From: Chloroflexota bacterium
GTDB lineage: Bacteria > Chloroflexota > Dormibacteria > Aeolococcales > Aeolococcaceae
Length of the DNA: 64,000 nt
Reading direction: 5' to 3'
Assembly (NCBI GenBank): GCA_005880985.1
Contig: VBIQ01000004.1
Span: forward strand, 62,001 to 126,000
Every line of letters begins with the position of its first letter. Position 1 is the stretch's first letter. A program made the position numbers and the translations under genes. Below, in pieces: positions 1 to 8,653 of the stretch. The notes beneath the pieces are model-generated. The model was not told where the DNA came from, made no database searches, and saw only the letters and a program-made list of their open reading frames with translations.

Positions 1-552
1 GCAGAGCTGAGAGATCTCGGACGCGCGCGGCGGATCGGCGACGAGGAATCGCCCGGTCAGACGCAGCGCGCCCAGCGGTAGCGTCCAGCTGCGACTCAGG
101 CGGCGTTCGCGGAACTGCGAGATCTCCAGGCTGCCGCCGCCGACGTCGACCAGCAGGCCGTCCTCGACTGGCAGGCCGTGCACGGCGCCGAGAAACGCGA
201 GCCGTGCCTCCTCCTCGCCATCGATCACGGTGATCTCGAGGCCGGTGTCGCGCCGTACCCGCTCGACCACCCGAGCTCCGTTGACCGCCTCGCGCACTGC
301 CGCCGTGGCCACGCCGACGGTGCGCACCGCCCGAGCGGCGACGGCGATCGATTGAAAGTCGCGCACCGCCGCGACGATGCGTTCCACCGCCGCCGACCCG
401 AGCCGTCCTTCGCTGTCGATCTCGCCGACAAGCCGCAGCGGGGTGCGCGCGTCGGAGATGATCTCGAGGCACCCGGCAGTGCTCAGCCTGACCACGATCA
501 TCCGTCCGGAGTTGGACCCGATGTCGACGACGGCGAGCGGCGGCTCCGGCAC
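1..552 (-). CDS. Ppx/GppA family exopolyphosphatase, 5' part only
   Basis: Reading the minus strand from a GTG at 552 gives about 184 residues that run off the left edge of the window. The N-terminus carries the ASKHA phosphate-binding signature (VDIGSNSGRM), a mid-region with VATAAVREA and EEEARLAFLGA, and the second glycine-rich nucleotide/phosphate loop LLVDVGGGSLE, all typical of Ppx/GppA enzymes that hydrolyse polyphosphate or pppGpp in the cytoplasm. The start is supported by a GGGAGG ribosome-binding site 6 nt upstream. Usual family length is 300-500 residues, so one third to one half is seen. It is divergent from the CYTH-CHAD gene at 704, which fits a polyphosphate neighbourhood. Ppx versus GppA cannot be decided here. 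Confidence 0.85.
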   Translation of the reverse strand, partial: MPEPPLAVVDIGSNSGRMIVVRLSTAGCLEIISDARTPLRLVGEIDSEGRLGSAAVERIVAAVRDFQSIAVAARAVRTVGVATAAVREAVNGARVVERVRRDTGLEITVIDGEEEARLAFLGAVHGLPVEDGLLVDVGGGSLEISQFRERRLSRSWTLPLGALRLTGRFLVADPPRASEISQLC

Positions 553-677
553 ACGCGGCCTCCCGGCAGGCTGCTGAGGGAATGGCGGGGGAGTATACGG
601 GCGCTCCGCGGCAACGACCGTGCCGTTCGCAGTGTAGATTCGTCGGGCTGCCCATGATGGGCGGACCGGAGGTGGCG

Positions 678-707
678 ATGGCGGGGCGTGGGGGTCACGG
701 TCGGTGA
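678..707 (+). other. Possible 9-codon leader ORF overlapping the CYTH-CHAD start
   Basis: An ATG at 678 has a good ribosome-binding site (GGAGG, 7 nt upstream region GGAGGTGGCG) and opens a 9-codon ORF, MAGRGGHGR, whose TGA (705-707) overlaps the GTG start (704) of the next gene as GTGA. The big gene itself has only a weak GGGGGT upstream. Translational coupling through this mini-ORF is an inference; it could equally be chance. Confidence 0.25.
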
Positions 708-2218
708 CGGTGACGCGCGAGCGCGAGGTGAAGCTGCCGGCGCCGGAGCAGCTCAGGCTGCCGAACCTCGACGGCGTGCTGCCCGGCGTGGTGACCGCCG
801 ACCGTGGACGGAAACGGCTCCAGGCCGTGTACTACGACACCCCCGACCTTCGCCTGGCGCGCTGGGGATCGCAGCTGCGCTTTCGTGGCGCTGAGGGTTG
901 GACGGTCAAGCTGCCCGCTCCCTCCGAGGGCGTGCTGCTGGAGCGGGACGAACATGTCTTCGTGGCTCCCGCCGGCCCACCTCCCGCCGAGGCTCTCGAC
1001 CTGGTGCGGGGAATGCTTCGCGGTCAGACGCCGCGGCCCGTCGTCATCCTGCGCACCGGTCGTCACACCGTGGAGCTCTGCGCCACCGACGGGACGCTCC
1101 TCGCCGAGCTCGTCGATGACCGAGTCGCGGTGATCGAGGACGGTGGTGCCAGCCGCCGCTTTCGCGAACTGGAGGTGGAGCTCCGTGCCGGCAGTCCGGC
1201 GCTGCTCGACGCCGTGGTCGCCCGGATGCGCGCCGCCGGCGCCGGGGCGCCCGACCCGACACCCAAGCTGGTGCGCGCGCTCGGGCGGACCGCCTCCGGC
1301 CCTCCCGATGTTGCCGCGGGAGCGCTGCCGCGACATCCCAGCGCCGGCGCCGCCGTGGCCCGGGCGCTGGCCGCCTCGGTGGCACGGTTGATCTGCCACG
1401 ACCCGGTGGTCCGGTTGGGAAGCGATCCCGAGGGCGTGCACCAGGCGCGGGTGGCGACCCGCCGGCTTCGCTCCGACCTGCGCACCTTCGCGCCGCTGCT
1501 CGACGCCGCCTGGGTCGAGGACCTCCGTGCCGCGCTCAGCGAGCTGGCCGCGGAGTTGGGCGAGGTGCGAGACGCGGACGTGATGCTGCAGCGGCTCTCG
1601 GCGCGGGCCGCCGGTCTCGCGGACGACGACCGCGCCGGCGCCAGCCGCCTGCTCGCCCGCCTCGCCGAGCGGCGCGACGCGGCCCGGGCGCGGCTGCTCG
1701 CGACCATGCGGGACCGCCCGTACGACGCTTTGCTCGACCGCCTGGTCGAAGCCGTGCGCGCGCCGGCGCTGACGCCCGACGCAGACGTCCCCGCGGCCGA
1801 CGTCCTGCCGGGCCTGGTGGGCAAACCGTGGAGGAAACTGCGCGCCGCCGTGCGCGCGCTTCCCGAGTCACCCGCCGACGGGCAACTGCACCGGATCCGC
1901 ATCCTGACGAAGCGCGCGCGCTACGCGGCAGAGGCGGCGGCGCCGGTGATGGGGACGCGGGCGGCGCGCCTGGCGCGGGCGCTGGCCAGGCTGCAGGAGG
2001 TGCTTGGCGAGCACCAGGACGCGGTGGTGGCGCAGGCCTGGCTCCGCGAGGCGGCGTCGGCGCACCCCGGCGCGGCCTTTGTCGCCGGCGAGCTGGCCGG
2101 CCTGGAGCACGCTGATGCCAGCGCGGCGCGCGCCGCGTGGGCGCGCGCCTGGCGAGCGGCGAGCAGGCCCGGGCTGCGCGCCTGGCTGCGGCCGCGTCAC
2201 CATGTCCACGGTTCCTGA
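704..2218 (+). CDS. CYTH-CHAD domain protein (triphosphate tunnel metalloenzyme fused to CHAD)
   Basis: 504 residues from GTG 704; the frame has no ATG or GTG upstream before the leader. Residues about 1-200 are a CYTH domain: the diagnostic ExExK motif is EREVK (residues 6-10), followed by alternating charged strands (VYYDTPDLRLARWG, LRFRG, WTVKLP). Residues about 225-490 are a CHAD domain, an alpha-helical domain with conserved basic and His residues (VHQARVATRRLR, LHRIRILTKRARY). CYTH enzymes hydrolyse inorganic or organic triphosphates; CHAD binds polyphosphate and is found on polyphosphate granules. The divergent Ppx/GppA gene agrees with this role. The substrate cannot be read from sequence. 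Confidence 0.9.
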   Translation: MTVTREREVKLPAPEQLRLPNLDGVLPGVVTADRGRKRLQAVYYDTPDLRLARWGSQLRFRGAEGWTVKLPAPSEGVLLERDEHVFVAPAGPPPAEALDLVRGMLRGQTPRPVVILRTGRHTVELCATDGTLLAELVDDRVAVIEDGGASRRFRELEVELRAGSPALLDAVVARMRAAGAGAPDPTPKLVRALGRTASGPPDVAAGALPRHPSAGAAVARALAASVARLICHDPVVRLGSDPEGVHQARVATRRLRSDLRTFAPLLDAAWVEDLRAALSELAAELGEVRDADVMLQRLSARAAGLADDDRAGASRLLARLAERRDAARARLLATMRDRPYDALLDRLVEAVRAPALTPDADVPAADVLPGLVGKPWRKLRAAVRALPESPADGQLHRIRILTKRARYAAEAAAPVMGTRAARLARALARLQEVLGEHQDAVVAQAWLREAASAHPGAAFVAGELAGLEHADASAARAAWARAWRAASRPGLRAWLRPRHHVHGS

Positions 2219-2239
2219 TCACGGGTACGGGAGGCTGAC

Positions 2240-2683
2240 GTGGGGAAGACCGGGCCTGACGACGATCGCGGCGGCGACTTCTCGCCGGTGACAGCACCCC
2301 AGCGTGCCGGCGAGCGATCGGTGTTCGCCTGCGTCTCCGAGGTGCGTCCCTATCGACTGATGCAGGGTATCGTCGCCCGCGCCGTGCACGGCGAGCACGT
2401 CACCGTCTCTGTCGTCGACCTGGAGGCGAACCTGAGCATGCCGGAGCACCGGCACCTCAACGAGCAGGTCGGGGTGGTGCTGCGCGGCGAGCTCACCTTC
2501 ACCATCGGCGGCGAGACGCGACGGCGCAGGGCGGGAGACATGTGGGTGATCCCCCCCGGTGTTCCGCACCATGTCGTGGTCGGCGCCGAGGGCTGCACGG
2601 TGGTGGAGTCGTTCGCGCCGCCACGCACAGACTGGGAGGACCTCGAACGCCTCGAGCCCGGCGCCGGTGCCTGGCCGGGATGA
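2240..2683 (+). CDS. Cupin-domain protein
   Basis: 147 residues, starting at GTG 2240 with GGGAGG 7 nt upstream, 21 bp after the CYTH-CHAD gene. It is a single cupin barrel: motif 1 appears as PEHRHLNEQVGVVLRGE (metal ligands H-x-H, E) and motif 2 as GDMWVIPPGVPHHV (His ligand). Such small cupins range from sugar-binding or isomerase proteins to metal-dependent dioxygenases, and nothing here picks one. The N-terminal 20 residues are polar and probably disordered. Cytoplasmic; no signal peptide. Confidence 0.85.
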   Translation: MGKTGPDDDRGGDFSPVTAPQRAGERSVFACVSEVRPYRLMQGIVARAVHGEHVTVSVVDLEANLSMPEHRHLNEQVGVVLRGELTFTIGGETRRRRAGDMWVIPPGVPHHVVVGAEGCTVVESFAPPRTDWEDLERLEPGAGAWPG

Positions 2684-2772
2684 CGCGGTTCCGCGCTTGA
2701 CCCGCCTGCCGGCACGGTTCACCATGGGCTCGGACCGGTGGGCAGCCGGCACGGCTGATGAGGGGTATGACG

Positions 2773-3117
2773 ATGGCGCAATACCTGCTGCAGGTCGCCT
2801 ACACGCCGGAGGCGTGGGCCTCGATGGTCGAGAATCCGCAGAACCGCCAGGAGCTGGTGCGGCCGGCGGTGGAGAGTCTCGGCGGTCGCTTCCTGCACTC
2901 CTGGATGTGCTTCGGCGATTACGACCTGGTCGGCATCATCGACATGCCGAGCAACGTCGACGCCGCGGCCTTCTCCATCGGTGTCGCCGCCAAGGGGGCG
3001 ATCAAGGCCTTCAAGACGACCGCGCTGCTGACCATGGACGAGAGCGTCCAGGCGATGCGCCGCGCGCAGCAGGTCGCCTACACGCCACCACAGCGAGCGG
3101 CAGCCGGCATCCGCTGA
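2773..3117 (+). CDS. GYD-domain protein
   Basis: About 114 residues beginning MAQYLLQVAYT. Three in-frame ATGs exist (2758, 2767, 2773); 2773 is preferred because GAGGGG lies at 2760-2765 and because GYD proteins begin with this strand. The family core is visible: YTPEAW near the start, CFGDYDLVGIIDMP in the middle (the GxYD motif) and the C-terminal KAFKTTALLTMDE. GYD is a ferredoxin-like (dimeric alpha-beta barrel) fold of unknown biochemical function, common in soil bacteria and archaea. No membrane segment. It lies between a cupin and an SDR gene in the same direction. Confidence 0.85.
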   Translation: MAQYLLQVAYTPEAWASMVENPQNRQELVRPAVESLGGRFLHSWMCFGDYDLVGIIDMPSNVDAAAFSIGVAAKGAIKAFKTTALLTMDESVQAMRRAQQVAYTPPQRAAAGIR

Positions 3118-3151
3118 TCCGCCGCGTCGCGATCGACGGCGGGTCGGCGGC

Positions 3152-4033
3152 ATGACCCCGCCGGCCGGCCGCCCGCCCGCCTCGCCGGCGGTTCTCGTCA
3201 CCGGCGCCTCGACCGGTGTGGGGCGCGCCTGCGCGCTGCACCTCGACAGCCGGGAGTTCCGCGTCTTCGCCGCGGTGCGCCGCGATGAAGACGCCGACGC
3301 CCTGCGCGGGGCCGCGTCCTCCCGGCTGACCCCGCTGCTGATGGACGTCACCGATGCCGAAGCCATCAGCTCGGCGGCGGCCACGGTCGGTGCGGCTGCC
3401 GGCGACGCGGGCCTGCAGGGCCTGGTGAACAACGCCGGGATCGCGCTCGGTGACCCGCTGGAGTTCGTCCGCCTCGACGACGTGCGCCGGGTGCTCGAGG
3501 TCAACCTGGTCGGGGCCATCGCCGTCACCCAGGCGTTCCTCCCGCTCCTCCGTCGCGGGCACGGCCGTGTCGTCTGCATCGGGTCCATCGGCGGGCGCTT
3601 TCCGGCACCGTTCACCGGTGCCTACGGGGCGTCGAAGGCGGCGCTGGCTGCGATCTGCGACAGCCTGCGAGTCGAGCTCAGGCCGTGGAGGATCGACGTC
3701 GTTCTCATCGAGCCGGGCTCGGTGAGCACCCCGATCTGGGAGAAGGGTCTGCGCGAGTTCGACAGCAGGATGCCCGACTATCCACCGGCGGCACTCGAGC
3801 TGTACGGTCGTGCCATCGGGCCGGTGCGCAGCATGACCGAGAAGCTCGCCGCGGCCGGCATCCCGCCGCTCAGCGTCGCTCGGGTGGTGGAGCAGGCGTT
3901 GCGGGCGCGGCGGCCGCGAACCCGCTACCTGGTGGGCAGGGATGCCCGGGTGCAGGCGCTGCTGAGGCATCTGCCCGACCGCGCCCGCGACCGGCTGATG
4001 GCGTCGTTCATGCGTCTGCCCAAGGAGGCGTGA
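3152..4033 (+). CDS. Short-chain dehydrogenase/reductase (SDR)
   Basis: 293 residues with all classical SDR marks: TGASTGVG nucleotide-binding loop near residue 16, NNAG, catalytic Ser in GSIGG and YGASK as the YxxxK catalytic pair. NAD(P)-dependent oxidoreductase of the cytoplasm; substrate unknown. The C-terminal tail (MASFMRLPKEA) resembles SDRs acting on retinol-like, steroid or acyl substrates, but that is weak. It starts 34 bp after GYD and is followed 16 bp later by a hot-dog thioesterase, suggesting one operon with lipid or acyl-CoA chemistry (inference). Start ATG 3152. Confidence 0.9.
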   Translation: MTPPAGRPPASPAVLVTGASTGVGRACALHLDSREFRVFAAVRRDEDADALRGAASSRLTPLLMDVTDAEAISSAAATVGAAAGDAGLQGLVNNAGIALGDPLEFVRLDDVRRVLEVNLVGAIAVTQAFLPLLRRGHGRVVCIGSIGGRFPAPFTGAYGASKAALAAICDSLRVELRPWRIDVVLIEPGSVSTPIWEKGLREFDSRMPDYPPAALELYGRAIGPVRSMTEKLAAAGIPPLSVARVVEQALRARRPRTRYLVGRDARVQALLRHLPDRARDRLMASFMRLPKEA

Positions 4034-4049
4034 CGGTGTCGATGCCGCG

Positions 4050-4460
4050 ATGACAGCGGAGCCACCGCAGGGCGCCACCGCCCTGCTCGCCACCATGCCC
4101 TTCGCGGTGGCGCTCGGCATCCAGCTCACCGTGGCCGATTCCACCGAGGTCAGGGCAACCCTCGCCTGGGCCGCGGATCGCTGCACCGCCGCGGGCGTCC
4201 TCCATGGGGGCGCGCTGATGAGCCTTGCCGACAGCGTCGGTGCTGTGTGCGCCTTCCTCAACCTCCCCTCCGGGGCCAGCACCAGCACCATCGAGTCGAA
4301 GACGAACTTCTTCCGCGCGGTCCGCGACGGTCACGTCGAGGCCATCGCCCGTCCGCTGCACGTCGGCCGTACGGTGATCGTGGTGCAGACCGACCTCGTC
4401 GATCCCGGTGGGCGGAGGGTGGGCCAGACGACCCAGACCCAGGCGGTCCTGGCGCGCTGA
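4050..4460 (+). CDS. PaaI-type hot-dog thioesterase
   Basis: 136 residues, one hot-dog domain. The active-site helix signature LHGGALMSLADS (about residues 51-62) and the STIESKTNFFRAVRDGHVEA strand region are typical of PaaI/YbgC-like acyl-CoA thioesterases, in which the residue after HGG caps the catalytic helix. Hydrolyses acyl-CoA thioesters, chain specificity unknown; cytoplasmic, probably tetrameric as in the family. Start ATG 4050, 16 bp after the SDR stop, so probably co-transcribed. Confidence 0.9.
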   Translation: MTAEPPQGATALLATMPFAVALGIQLTVADSTEVRATLAWAADRCTAAGVLHGGALMSLADSVGAVCAFLNLPSGASTSTIESKTNFFRAVRDGHVEAIARPLHVGRTVIVVQTDLVDPGGRRVGQTTQTQAVLAR

Positions 4461-4509
4461 GTTCGCGGGATCGTCCGCTCCCACCCGGGCGACATCACAA
4501 TGACGCGCT

Positions 4510-7500
4510 GTGAGCGCTGGGGGGTTCGAGACGGGCACGGCGCCGGGACCTGAGGCAGCGGTGATGCGCGAGGAGCGCAAGGTCGTCACCGCCGTCTTCG
4601 CCGATCTGGTCGGCTCCACCCAGCTGGGGGAGCGGCTCGACCCCGAGGAGGCGCGGCTGGTGGTCGCCGAGGCGGTGGCGCGGATGGTGAACACCGTCGA
4701 GGCCTTCGGCGGAACCGTGAAGGACATCGCCGGCGATGGCGTGCTGGCGCTGTTCGGCGCCCCGGTCACCCACGAGGACGACGTGGAGCGTGCCGTTCGT
4801 GCCTCGCTGCGCATCGTTCACGAGGTCGCCGCCTACGGAGCGGAGGTTGCCGGCGCCTGGGGCGTCGAGCAGCTCTCGGTGCGGGTGGGCGTGGACACCG
4901 GGCCGGTGGTGCTGGGCTCGATCGCCGCCGGCAGCCGGCTCGAATACGCCGCCTTCGGTGACACCGTCAACACCGCCGCGCGGTTGCAGGGCGCAGCCGA
5001 CCCTGGGACGGTGCTGATCAGCCTGGCAACCCGCGAGCCGGTCGAGTGGCTTTTCGAGTGGGGCGCGTCGCGCCCACTCCAGCTCAAGGGCAAGACCGAG
5101 CCCGTGCGTGCCTGCGAGGTCACCGCCCCGCGGGCGGGCGGCGGGCGCGCCCGCGCCGATACCGCGGTCCAGGCGCCCGTGGTCGGTCGCGAACGCGAGC
5201 TGTCGGCCGCGCGCCGGGCGGTCGACGGTGTGCTCGCCGGCTCGGGAGCCATCCTGTTCCTGACCGGTGACGCCGGCATCGGCAAGAGCCGCCTGGTCGG
5301 CGAGTTGCGCGCCCACGTCGAGCGCTCGCAGCCGGACTACGGGCGCGCCGCGTGGATCGAGGGCCGCTGCGTGTCCTACGGCGAAGCCATGCCCTACTGG
5401 CCGTTTCGCGATCTTCTGCGCGAGTGGCTCGCCGTCTCGGCGGACGAACCGGAGCTGCGCGTGCGAGTGGCGCTGCGCCGCCGGCTGGAGCGGCTGTTTG
5501 GCGATCGCGCCGGCGACGTCTATGCCTATCTCGGAGCCACCCTGTCGCTCGCGCTGGAGCGGGAGGCGGCCGCGCGCGTGGCCGAGCTGTCACCCGAGGC
5601 GCAGCAGTACCGCACCTTCGAGGTCATCGGTGAATGGCTGACGCGCCTTGCCGAGGACGGCCCGGTGGTGGTTGCCCTGGAGGACCTCCACTGGGCGGAC
5701 GGAACATCGCTGCAGCTCACCGAGCGGCTGCTGCGACTCACCGAAGAGGCGGCCATCCTCTTCGTGATCACCGCTCGTCCGGAGCACGATCACCCGTCGT
5801 GGCCCCTCAAGCAGGCGGCGATGCGCGAGCTTCCCCATCGCAGCACCGAGATCGTGCTGGAAGCGCTGTCGGGGAATGCCGACCGCGAGCTGCTCTCGGC
5901 GCTGGTCGGAGGCGCCACCCTTCCCGTCGAGCTCGAGCGCCGCATCCTCGAGCACGCCGAGGGCAATCCCTTCTATCTCGAGGAACTGGTCCGCTCGCTC
6001 GCCGATGCCGGCGCGCTGCGCCGCGAGGACGGCGCCTGGCAGTTCGACCACGCCGTCGATGTCGAGGTACCGGCCACCATCGAGAAGGTGATCCTGGCCC
6101 GCATCGACCGGCTGTCGCCCGCCTGCCACGACGTGCTGGTCTCTTCGGCGGTGCTGGGCCGCCAGTTCGGCCTTCCCTGGCTCGAGGGTGTCGCCGATCG
6201 AGGTCCGGCACTGCGGCCGCTGATCCACGAGCTGCAGCGTCTCGACCTGCTGCGTGAGGGCAGGCGATGGCCAGAGCCCGAATACCGCTTCAAGCACGTC
6301 CTCATCCAGGAGGCGGTCTACCGGACGATCCTCACCGGCGAGCGAACCCGGCTTCACCGCCGGGCCGCGGAATGGCTCGAGCGTCGCTTCGGCGACAACG
6401 AGGCCGAGGTGTTCGGGCTGCTGGCCCATCACTGGCTGGCCTGCGCCGATGAGGAGAAGGCCACCGCCTATCTGGCACGCGCCGGCGACAAGGCGCTCGA
6501 GGAGTACGCCCTTGACGAGGCGGTGGGACACTACCGCGCGCTGCTCCCCCTGCTGGAGAGGCGCGGTCGTGAACGCGACGTCGCCGTGGTGCTCTTCAAG
6601 CTCGCGCTCGCGCTGCACACGGCGCTGCGTTTCGCCGAGGCAAATCGCACCTACCAGCAGGCCTTCGATCACTGGCAGCGACCACGTCCCTGGTCGGACA
6701 GTCCCACCGCCACCCTGCGGATGGCGACCAGCTTCGTTCCCGACGACGCCGATCCCAAGTCAGCGATCGCCTGGCCCAACATCCAGCTCTGCATGCAGCT
6801 CTTCGACCGTCTGGTCGAGGCATGGCCGGGGCGCGCCATCGTGCCCTCCCTCGCCGAGCGGTGGGAGATCGCCGACGACGGGCTTCGCTATGTGTTCCAC
6901 CTCCGGGACGGCCTGCGGTGGTCGGACGGAACCCCACTCACCGCCCACGACGTCGAGTATGGGATCAAGCGCGTGCTGGATCCGCAGAGTCCAGGCTCCT
7001 CGGTGGCGATCTACTTCGTGCTCGAGAACGGCCAGGATTACTACCTGGGCCACAACCGCGACGTCGATCGCATCGGGGTGCGGGCGCTGGACGACCGCAC
7101 CGTCGAGTTCCGCCTGGTCGCTCCCGCGCCGTACTTCATGAGCGTGATGAACCGTCCCGACAGCGGACCGCAGCCGCGTCACGCCATCGAGCAGCGTGGG
7201 GCGGCGTGGACGCAACCGGACAGCCAGGTCGTCAGTGGACCGTTCCGCCGGTCCGAACCCATGGTGGATGGGCTGAGCCTGGTTCGCAACCAGCAGTACA
7301 GCGGGGTGTGTCCCGGCAACGTCGCCCGGGTGGAGCTCATCGGGTCGAGCGTGGCCCGAGGTCTCGACGGCTACCGGCGCGACGAGCTCGACATGGTCAC
7401 GGTGCGCTACACGCCGCGACTGGCCGACCGCGTCGACGATCCCGGTGCCGAGGCGAGCATCGGGCCGGCGGCCTGGACCGGGTACATCGCCTTTGACCAC

Positions 7501-8199
7501 TCCAACCCGCTCACCGCGAACGTCGACGTGCGCCGTGCCCTCGCCCATGCGATCGACCGTGCCGCGTTGGCACGATTGATGCCCGCCAACCTGGTTGTCG
7601 CCAACGGCGGCCTCGTGCCGCCCGCGCTGCAGGGACACACTCCCGACATCGCTCCGCAATTCGATCCGGAGCGCGCGCGCGAGTGTCTGGCCCGCGCCGC
7701 TCCAGCCGGCGAGCTGGCGCTGGCCTGCCTGGATGAGTGGGCGACGATCACCGGCCAGCTGGTGCTCGACTGGGAACGCGTCCTCGGGGTCAAGGTCACG
7801 GTGACGACCTGGAGTGCGGCCGAGGCAGCCAGGCTGCGCCGCCCCTGGGAGCTGGCGCCGATGGCGATCGCCGGATGGCTGCCGGGATATCCCGATCCCG
7901 AGTACTACCTCCGGCTCCTGCTGCACTCGGACAGCCGGACCAACGAAGGAGGGTTCGCCGATCCGGCTTTCGACGAGCTGATCGAGCAGGCCCGCCGCGA
8001 ACGCAGCGGCCGCTCGCGGTTGGCCCTGTTCCACCAGGCTGACCGGCTCGCGGTGGCCGAGCGGGTGGCCCTGATACCCGTGGTCTACGGCCGTAGCATG
8101 GCGTTCGTGAAACCATGGGTGCGCGGCTGGTGGGAGTTCGGCAAGTCGTCGAGCTCATTTGCCGATCTGGTGGTCGACGCCATCTCACCGCGTGCGTGA
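4510..8199 (+). CDS. Class III cyclase / AAA-type ATPase / TPR / family-5 solute-binding fusion
   Basis: 1229 residues. Residues about 22-200 are a class III nucleotide cyclase: metal Asp pair at D32 (FADLVGST) and D76 (AGDGVLALFG), and the transition-state Asn/Arg motif GDTVNTAARLQ. Residues about 225-500 are a STAND/AAA ATPase: P-loop GDAGIGKS at 253-260 and Walker B VVVALEDLHWAD near 390. A helical TPR-like part follows (about 500-720). From about 735 to the end it is an SBP_bac_5 oligopeptide-binding domain (SLAERWEIADDGLRYVFHLR, LRWSDGTPLTAHDVEYGIKR, NPLTANVDVRRALAHAID). There is no signal peptide or membrane segment, so the binding domain must be cytoplasmic. Start GTG 4510; ATG 4564 (MREERK), with GAGG upstream, is an alternative. 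Likely senses a small ligand and couples it to cyclase/ATPase activity (inference). Confidence 0.9.
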   Translation: MSAGGFETGTAPGPEAAVMREERKVVTAVFADLVGSTQLGERLDPEEARLVVAEAVARMVNTVEAFGGTVKDIAGDGVLALFGAPVTHEDDVERAVRASLRIVHEVAAYGAEVAGAWGVEQLSVRVGVDTGPVVLGSIAAGSRLEYAAFGDTVNTAARLQGAADPGTVLISLATREPVEWLFEWGASRPLQLKGKTEPVRACEVTAPRAGGGRARADTAVQAPVVGRERELSAARRAVDGVLAGSGAILFLTGDAGIGKSRLVGELRAHVERSQPDYGRAAWIEGRCVSYGEAMPYWPFRDLLREWLAVSADEPELRVRVALRRRLERLFGDRAGDVYAYLGATLSLALEREAAARVAELSPEAQQYRTFEVIGEWLTRLAEDGPVVVALEDLHWADGTSLQLTERLLRLTEEAAILFVITARPEHDHPSWPLKQAAMRELPHRSTEIVLEALSGNADRELLSALVGGATLPVELERRILEHAEGNPFYLEELVRSLADAGALRREDGAWQFDHAVDVEVPATIEKVILARIDRLSPACHDVLVSSAVLGRQFGLPWLEGVADRGPALRPLIHELQRLDLLREGRRWPEPEYRFKHVLIQEAVYRTILTGERTRLHRRAAEWLERRFGDNEAEVFGLLAHHWLACADEEKATAYLARAGDKALEEYALDEAVGHYRALLPLLERRGRERDVAVVLFKLALALHTALRFAEANRTYQQAFDHWQRPRPWSDSPTATLRMATSFVPDDADPKSAIAWPNIQLCMQLFDRLVEAWPGRAIVPSLAERWEIADDGLRYVFHLRDGLRWSDGTPLTAHDVEYGIKRVLDPQSPGSSVAIYFVLENGQDYYLGHNRDVDRIGVRALDDRTVEFRLVAPAPYFMSVMNRPDSGPQPRHAIEQRGAAWTQPDSQVVSGPFRRSEPMVDGLSLVRNQQYSGVCPGNVARVELIGSSVARGLDGYRRDELDMVTVRYTPRLADRVDDPGAEASIGPAAWTGYIAFDHSNPLTANVDVRRALAHAIDRAALARLMPANLVVANGGLVPPALQGHTPDIAPQFDPERARECLARAAPAGELALACLDEWATITGQLVLDWERVLGVKVTVTTWSAAEAARLRRPWELAPMAIAGWLPGYPDPEYYLRLLLHSDSRTNEGGFADPAFDELIEQARRERSGRSRLALFHQADRLAVAERVALIPVVYGRSMAFVKPWVRGWWEFGKSSSSFADLVVDAISPRA

Positions 8200-8239
8200 G
8201 GAGCCGCTCGATCGCCGATCACAGGAGGTGGACGAGGAC

Positions 8240-8635
8240 ATGGATGCCGCCCGGCTGAGATCGATTCCCCTGTTCGCTGCGCTCGACGACAAGCAGCGCA
8301 AGGTGCTGGCCGCCTGGATGGACGAGGTCGACCTGCCGGCGGGCAAGCGGCTGATGGGCGAGGGGACGTTCGCCTACGAGTTCGCCATCCTCGAGAGCGG
8401 GACCGCCAGCGTCGTCGCCGGTGATCGCAAGCTGCGCGACCTCGGTCCCGGCGACTTCTTCGGCGAGATCGGCCTGCTGGCGTCGGAGCGGCGCACCGCG
8501 TCGGTGGAGACCACCTCTCCCGCCCGCGCCATCGTGATGACCGGTGCGAACTTCCGGGCGATGGTGCGCGAGCTGCCGCAGGTGGCCGAGCGCGTTCAGC
8601 GAGCGATCGAGGAGCGCATCGGTCGAACGGCCTGA
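8240..8635 (+). CDS. Single-domain cyclic-nucleotide-binding protein
   Basis: 131 residues consisting of one cNMP-binding (CAP_ED) domain and no DNA-binding domain. The phosphate-binding cassette is well kept: FFGEIGLLASERRTASV, with the Gly-Glu pair and the Arg that hold the cyclic nucleotide. N-terminal LRSIPLFAALDDKQRKVLA is the usual first helix. Start ATG 8240 is chosen because AGGAGG lies at 8223-8228; GTG 8228 is in frame but overlaps that site. Located 40 bp downstream of the cyclase fusion, so it is a plausible receptor for its product. Its output partner is not evident. Confidence 0.9.
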   Translation: MDAARLRSIPLFAALDDKQRKVLAAWMDEVDLPAGKRLMGEGTFAYEFAILESGTASVVAGDRKLRDLGPGDFFGEIGLLASERRTASVETTSPARAIVMTGANFRAMVRELPQVAERVQRAIEERIGRTA

Positions 8636-8653
8636 ACCAAGGCCGCGCTTGGT
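8636..8653. terminator. Hairpin between converging genes
   Basis: Perfect 6-bp inverted repeat ACCAAG-GCCGCG-CTTGGT fills the 18 bp between the stop of the cNMP-binding gene (+) and the stop of the molybdoenzyme gene (-). Probable bidirectional terminator; no T-run. Confidence 0.4.
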
